Assembly: GCA_027704905.1 (NCBI GenBank) | Contig: JANIIK010000754.1 | Span: 1 to 64,000, forward strand | Length of the DNA stretch: 64,000 bases | Origin: Muraenolepis orangiensis | Taxonomy: Eukaryota > Chordata > Actinopteri > Gadiformes > Muraenolepididae | Reading direction: 5' to 3' | Part shown: positions 58,686 to 64,000 of the stretch, piece by piece | Layout of the letters: each line of letters opens with the position of its first letter | Position numbering within the stretch: position 1 is the first letter of the stretch | The notes under the pieces: generated by a model | The model's database searches: none | What the model saw: the letters and a program-made list of their open reading frames with translations, nothing else | What the model was told of the DNA's origin: nothing | Made by a program: the position numbers and the translations under genes

Positions 58686-59977
58686 CCCTGTGTCTCCAGT
58701 TCCTAGCTCCAAGGCTAGCTCCCTGTGTCTCCAGTTCCTTGCTCCCTGGCTAGCTCGCTATGTCCCCAGCTTCTAGCTTCCAGAATAGCTCCTTGTGTCT
58801 CCAGTTCCTAGCTCCCAGGATAACTCCCTGTGTCTCCAGTTCCAAGCTTCCAGGCTAGCTCCCTGTGTCTCCAGTTCCTAGCTCCCAGAATAGCTCCCTG
58901 TCTCCAGTTCCTAGCTTCCAAGCTAGCCATGTTTGTCCCCAGCTGCTAGCTTCCAGCCTAGCTCCGTGCGTCTCCAGCTCCTTGCTTCCTGGCTAGCTCC
59001 TTGTCCCCAGATCCTAGCTTCCAGTCTAGCTCCCTGTGTCTCCAGCTCATAGCTTCCTGGCTAGCTCCTTGTCCCCAGCTCCTAGCTTCCTGGCTAGCTC
59101 CTTGCCTCCAGCTCCTAGCTTCCAGGCTAGCTCCCTGTGTCTCCAGTTCCTAGTTCCCAGGCTAGCTCCCTGTGTCTCCTGTTCCTAGCTCCCAGGCTAG
59201 CTCCCTGTCTCCAGTTCCTAGCTTCCAAGCTAGCCCCGTGTGTCCCCAGCTCCTAGCTTCCAGCCTAGCTCCGTGCGTTTCCAGCTCCTAGCTTCCTGGC
59301 TAGCTCCTTGTCCCCAGATCCTAGCTTCCAGTCTAGCTCCCTGTGTCTCCAGCTCCTAGCTTCCTGGCTAGCTCCTTGTCCCCAGCTCCTAGCTTCCTGG
59401 CTAGCTCCTTGTCCCCAGCTCCTAGCTTCCAGGCTAGCTCCCTGTGTCTCCAGTTCCTAGTTCCCAGGCTAGCTCCTTGTGTCTACAGTTCCTAGTTTCC
59501 AGAATAGCTCCTTGTGTCTCCAGCTCCTAGCTTCCAGGCTAGCTCCCTGTTTCTCCAGTTCCTAGCTCCCAGGCTAGCTCCCAGTGTCTCCATTTCCTCG
59601 CTCCGAGTCTAGCTCGCTATTCACAGGCTAGCTGGCTATGTCTCCAGCTCCTAGCTTCCAGGCTAGCTCAGTGTCCCCAGCTTCTAGCTTCCAGAATAGC
59701 CCCTTGTGTCTCCAGTTCCTTGTTTCCAGGCTAGCTCCCTGTGTCTCCAGTTCCTAGCTCCCAGTGTCTCAAGTTCCTAGCTCCCAGGCTAGCTCCCTGT
59801 GTCTCCAATTCCTAGCTCCCAGGCTAGCTCCCTGTGTCTCCAGTTCCTAGCTCCCAGGCTAGCTCCCTGTGTCCCCAGATCCGAGCTTCCAGTCTAGCTC
59901 CCTGTGTCTCCAGCTCCTAGCTTCCTGGCTAGTTCATTGTCCCCAGCTCCTAGCTTCCTGGCTAGCTCCTTGTCCCC

Positions 59978-60594
59978 AGCTCCTAGCTTCCAGGCTAGCT
60001 CCCCGTGTCTCCAGTCCCTAACTCACAGATTAGCTCACTGTGACTCCAGTTCCTAACTCCCAGGCTAGCTCCCTGTGTCTCCTGTTCCTTGCTCCCAGGC
60101 TAGCTCCCTGTGTCTCCGGTTCCAAGCTCCCAGGCTAGCTCCCTGTGTCTCCAGTTCCAAGCTTCCAGGCTAGCTCACTGTGTCTCCAGTTCCTAGGTCC
60201 CAGAATAGCTCCCTGTCTCCAGTTCCTAGCTTCCAAGCTAGCCCAGTGTGTCCCCAGCTCCTAGCTTCCAGGCTAGCTCTGTGCGTCTCCAGCTCCTAGC
60301 TTCCTGGCTAGCTCCTTGTCCCCAGATCCTAGCTTCCAGTCTAGCTCCCTGTGTCTCCAGCTCCTAGCTTCCTGGCTAGCTCCTTGTCCCCAGCTCCAAG
60401 CTTCCTGGCTAGCTCCTTGTCCCCAGCACCTAGCTTCCAGGCTAGCTCCCCGTGTCTCCAGTCCCTAACTCCCAGGCTAGCTCCCTGTGCCTCCAGTTCC
60501 TAACCCCAGGCTAGCTCCCTGTGTCTCCGGTTCCAAGCTCCCAGGCTAGCTCCCTGTGTCTCCAGTTCCAAGCTTCCAGGCTAGCTCCCTGTGT
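59978..60594. repeat. Block G, third copy
   Basis: Same unit order as 57975-58590, with one private change at the ACTCACAGATTAG unit (near 60020), where the other copies read ACTCACAGAATAG. It joins block D at about 60600 through a CCCAGTTCC unit. Confidence 0.8.
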
Positions 60595-60614
60595 CCCCAG
60601 TTCCTAGCTCCCAG

Positions 60615-62650
60615 GCTAGCTCCCGTGTCCCCAGTTCTTAGTTTCCAGTCTAGCTCCCTGTGTCTCCAGTTTCCAATTTCCCAGGCTTGCTCCCTGTCTC
60701 CAGTTCCTACCTCCAAGGCTAGCTCCCTGTGTCTCCAGTTCCTAGCTCCCAGGCTAGCTCCCTGTGTCTCCAGTTTCTAGCTCCCAGGCTAGCTCCCTGT
60801 GTCTCCAATTCCTAGTTCCCAGGCTAGCTCGCTATGTCTCCAGCTCCTAGCTTCCAGGCTAGCTCAGTGTCCCCAGCTTCTAGCTTCCAGAATAGCTCCT
60901 TGTTTCTCCAGTTCCCAGTTTCCAGGCTAGCTCCTTGTGTCTCCAGCTTCTAGCTTCCAGAATAGCTCCTTGTTTCTCCAGTTCCCAGTTTCCAGGCTAG
61001 CTCCTTGTGTCTCCAGCTCCCAGCTTCCAGACTAGCTCCCTGTGTCTCCATTTCCTAGTTTCCAGGCTAGCTCCTTGTGTCTCCAGTTACTAGCTCCCAG
61101 ACTAGCTCCCTGTGTCTCCAGTTGCTAGCTCCCAGGCTAGCTCCCTGTGTCTCCTGTTCCTAGCTCCCAGGCTAGCTCCTTGTGTCTCCGGTTCCAAGCT
61201 CCAAGGCTAGCTCCCTGTGTCTCCAGTTCCAAGCTTCCAGGCTATCTCCCTGTGTCTCCAGTTCCTAGCTCCCAGGCTAGCTCCCTGTCTCCAGTTCCTA
61301 GCTTCCAAGCTATCCCCGTGTGTCCAGTTCCTAGCTCCCAGGCTAGCTCCCTCTGTCTCCAATTCCTAGCTCCCAGGCTAGCTCACTATGTCTCCAGTTC
61401 CTAGCTCCCAGGCTAGCTCCCTGTGTATCCAGTTCCTAGCTCCCAGGCTAGCTCCCTGTGTCTCCAATTCCTAGTTCCCAGGCAAGCTCACTATGTCTCC
61501 AGCTCCTAGCTTCCAGGCTAGCTCAGTGTCCCCAGCTTCTACCTTCCAGAATAGCTCCTTCTGTCTCCAGTTCCAAGTTCCCAGGCTAGCTCCCTGTGTC
61601 TCCAGCTCCTAGCTTCCAGGCTAGCTCCATGTCCCCAGCTCCTAGCTTCCAGGCTAGCTCCCTGTGTCTCCAGTTCCTAGCTCTCAGGCTAGCTCCTTGT
61701 GTCTCCAGTTCCTAGCTCCCAGGAAGGCTCCCTGTGTCTCCAGCTCCTAGTTTCCTGGCAAGCTCCTTGTCCCCAGCTCCTAGCTCCCAGGCTAGCTCCT
61801 CGTGTCTCTAGTTCCTAGCTCCCCGGCTAGCTCCCTGTGTCTCCAGTTCCTAGCTCGCAGGCTAGCTCCCTGTGTCTCCAGCTCCTAGCTTCCAGGCTAG
61901 CTCAGTGTCCCCAGCTTCTAGCTTCCAGAATAGCTCCTTGTTTCTCCAGTTCACAGTTTCCAGGCTAGCTCCTTGTGTCTCCAGCTCCCAGCTTCCAGAC
62001 TAGCTCCCTGTGTCTCCATTTCCTAGTTTCCAGGCTAGCTCCTTGTGTCTCCAGTTACTAGCTCCCAGACTAGCTCCCTGTGTCTCCAGTTGCTAGCTCC
62101 CAGGCTAGCTCCCTCTGTCTCCTGTTCCTAGCTCCCAGGCTAGCTCCCTGTGTCTCCGGTTCCAAGCTCCCAGGCTAGCTCCCTGTGTCTCCAGTTCCAA
62201 GCTTCCAGGCAAGCTCCCTGTGTCTCCAATTCCTAGCTCCCAGGCTAGCTCCCTGTCTCCAGTTCCTAACTTCCAAGCTAGCCCCGTGTTTCCCTAGCTC
62301 CTAGCTCCCAGGCTAGCTCGCTATGTCTCCAGTTCCTAGCTCCCAGGCTAGCGCCCTGTGTATCCAGTTCCTAGCTCCCAGGCTAGCTCCCTGTGTCTCC
62401 AGTTCCTAGCTCCCAGGCTAGCTCACTATGTCTCCAGCTCCTAGCTTCCAGGCTAGCTCAGTGTCCCCAGCTTCTAGCTTCCAGAATAGCTCCTTGTGTC
62501 TCCAGTTCCTAGCTCCCAGGATAGCTCCCCGTGTCTCCAGCTCCTAGCTTCCTGGCTAGCTCATGTCCCCAGCTCCTAGCTCCCAGGCTAGGTTCTAGTG
62601 TCTCTGGTTCCTACCTCCCAGGCTAGCTCCCTGTGTCTCCATTTCCTAGT
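60615..62650. repeat. Block D, third copy
   Basis: About 2.03 kb that matches 55950-57985 at offset 4664-4665 and carries the same doubled two-unit run near 60886-61015. Small differences include TTTCCAATTTCCC near 60670 against TTTCCTATTTCCC, and GCTCGCTATG near 62318 against GCTCGCATG near 57653. The match stops at about 62650. Confidence 0.85.
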
Positions 62651-64000
62651 TTCCAGGCTAGCTCCTTGTGTCTCCAGTTACTAGCTCCCAGACTAGCTCC
62701 CTGTGTCTCCAGTTGCTAGCTCCCAGGCTAGCTCCCTGTGTCTCCTGTTCCTAGCTCCCGGGCTAGCTCCCTGTGTTTCCGGTTCCAAGCTCCAAGGCTA
62801 GCTCCCTGTGTCTCCAGTTCCTAGCTTCCAAGCTAGCCCCGTATGTCCCCAGCTCCTAGCTTCCAGGCTAGCTCCGTGTGTCTCCAGTTCCTAGCTCCCA
62901 GGCTAGCTCCCTGTGTCCAGTTCCTAGTTCCCAGGCTAGCTCCCTCTGTCTCCAATTCCTAGCTCCCAGGCTAGCTCGCTATGTCTCCAGCTCCTAGCTT
63001 CCAGGCAAGCTCCCTGTGTCTCCAGTTCCAAGCTCCCAGGCTAGCTCCCTGTGTCTCCGGTTCCAAGCTCCCAGGCTAGCTCCCTGTCTCCAGTTCCAAG
63101 CTTCGAGGCAAGCTCCCTGTGTCTCCAGTTCCTAGCTCCCAGGCTAGCTCCCTGTATCCAGTTCCTAACTTCCAAGCTAGCCCCGTGTGTCCCCAGCTCC
63201 TAGCTCCCAGGCTAGCTCGCTATGTCTCCAGTTCCTAGCTCCCAGGCTAGCTCCCTGTGTATCCAGTTCCTAGCTCCCAGGCTAGCTCCCTGTGTCTCCA
63301 ATTCCTAGCTCCCAGGCTAGCTCACTATGTCTCCAGCTCCTAGCTTCCAGGCTAGCTCAGTGTCCCCAGCTTCTAGCTTCCAGAATAGCTCCTTGTGTCT
63401 CCATTTCCTAGCTCCCAGGATAGCTCCCTGTGTCTCCAGCTCCTACCTTCCTGGCTAGCTCCTTGTCCCCAGCTCCTAGCTCCCAGGCTAGCTTCTAGTG
63501 TCTCTGGTTCCTAGCTCCCAGGCTAGCTCCCTGTGTCTCCAGTTCCTAGCTTCCAGGCTAGCTCCCTGTGTCTCCAGCTCCTAGCTTCCAGGCTAGCTCC
63601 ATGTCACCGGCTCCTAGCTTCCAGGCTTGCTCCCTGTGTCTCCAGTCCCTAACTCCCAGGCTAGCTCCCTGTGCCTCCAGTTCCTAACTCCCAGGCTAGC
63701 TCCCTGTGTCTCCGGTTCCAAGCTCCCAGTCTAGCTCCCTGTGTCTCCAGTTCCAAGCTTCCAGGCTAGCTCCCTGTGTCTCCAATTCCTAGCTCCCAGG
63801 CTAGCTCCCTGTGTCTCCAGTTCCTAGCTCCCAGGCTAGCTCCCTGTGTCCCCAGATCCTAGCTTCCAGTCTAGCTCCCTGTGACTCCAGCTCCTAGCTT
63901 CCTGGCTAGCTCATTGTCGCCAGCTCCTAGCTTCCTGGCTAGCTCCTTGTCCCCAGCTCCTAGCTTCCAGGCTAGCTCCCCGTGTCTCCAGTCCCTAACT
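62651..64000. repeat. Block E, last copy, cut by the window end
   Basis: Follows 46300-47760 at offset 16340 (CCAGGCAAGC 46661/63001, CCTGTATCCAG 46811/63151), then about 16202 after the 138-bp run that is single here. Private changes include TTCGAGGCAAGC near 63112 and CATGTCACCGG near 63600. The window ends inside the array, so its right edge is not seen. Confidence 0.85.

Larger units (their letters stand above)
52770..59735. repeat. Three longer versions of the 0.8-kb module
   Basis: Module openings are at 52770, 54659 and 58927. CTCGCTCCGAG follows at 53439, 55330 and 59598, which is 669-671 bp later, against 598-603 bp in the 36-44 kb copies. The extra 68 bp equals two added units. All three carry a private unit GTGTCTACAG (53321, 55211, 59479). 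The second and third are 4268 bp apart and look nearly identical over about 0.8 kb. Blocks D and G lie between them. Confidence 0.85.
1082..64000. repeat. Giant 35-bp tandem array (satellite or mega-minisatellite)
   Basis: The array has about 1,800 head-to-tail units, all in one orientation, with no interruption seen to the end of the window. A canonical unit is at 15002-15036, with key words TGTCTCCAG (unit positions 8-16), CCTAGC (18-23) and CCAGGCTAGC (26-35). Units of 33 and 34 bp are common. The most frequent 33-bp forms read TTGTCCCCAGCTCC or CAGTGTCCCCAGCTTC. The unit has 60 % G+C, no CpG in its canonical form and 69 % pyrimidine on the + strand. CTAGCTCCC occurs twice per unit, 12 bp apart. 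CTAGC and GCTAG form an inverted repeat around six bases. Only the left end is in view, so the true length is unknown. Confidence 0.97.

Noticed and set aside
1082..64000. CRISPR array
   Set aside because: There are no unique spacers between conserved repeats. The whole 35-bp unit repeats head to tail, and the flank is eukaryotic in character.
1082..64000. Telomeric repeat or a well-known centromeric satellite
   Set aside because: The unit has no TTAGGG-type word and is not of the 150-190 bp class common for centromeric satellites. A centromeric or subtelomeric position remains possible but cannot be read from the sequence.
1082..64000. Transcription-factor sites repeated in each unit, such as TGTCTC (plant auxin response) or GTCT (SMAD)
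   Set aside because: These words are short and appear because the unit repeats. Nothing else supports a plant genome or a regulatory role.

Overview
This window holds no convincing protein-coding gene and no RNA gene. It runs from a short single-copy flank (1-1048) into one very large tandem repeat that starts at about 1082 and is still running at base 64000. The basic unit is 35 bp and about 60 % G+C. Its + strand is pyrimidine-rich: a canonical unit at 15002-15036 has 14 C, 10 T, 7 G and 4 A. At this spacing the array holds roughly 1,800 units. The organism is a eukaryote, most likely an animal: there is no bacterial gene density, the left flank carries minisatellites and AATAAA hexamers, and the array is satellite-sized. 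A fish genome is my guess from the general look of the flank, but I recognise no named repeat family with certainty.

Layout. 1-280 is unique sequence. 281-484 is a 33-bp minisatellite. 502-738 is a 94-bp tandem repeat with an AATAAA in each copy. 739-774 is an AT tract. 777-1048 is unique sequence that grades into the array through an aberrant 52-bp unit (1049-1100). From there: a proximal mixed tract (1101-2765); a 1.9-kb tandem duplication (2766-4639 and 4640-6548); then a much larger period, with variant units in 6.5-19.2 kb recurring in the same order in 19.2-31.4 kb and, in part, in 31.4-36.3 kb, at offsets of 12.2-12.6 kb (11.55 kb at the end). From 36.3 to 44.45 kb a different module of about 0.8 kb recurs five times at 1.4-2.6 kb spacing. 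From 44.45 kb to the end a third set of blocks is shuffled, with pair offsets of 2.0, 4.66, 11.0 and 16.34 kb.

The array is therefore organised on at least three levels: a 35-bp unit with its own internal direct and inverted repeats; ordered runs of variant units; and kilobase-scale higher-order repeats up to 12.5 kb. Interleaved with well-preserved blocks are tracts in which almost every unit is canonical and many have lost single bases from C runs. These may be gene-conversion tracts or consensus errors of the assembly, and raw reads would tell. All open frames of 60-118 codons in the array follow from the unit length and from 33/34-bp units, and I do not call them genes. Marker positions and offsets were read by eye and may be off by a base or two; block edges are approximate.
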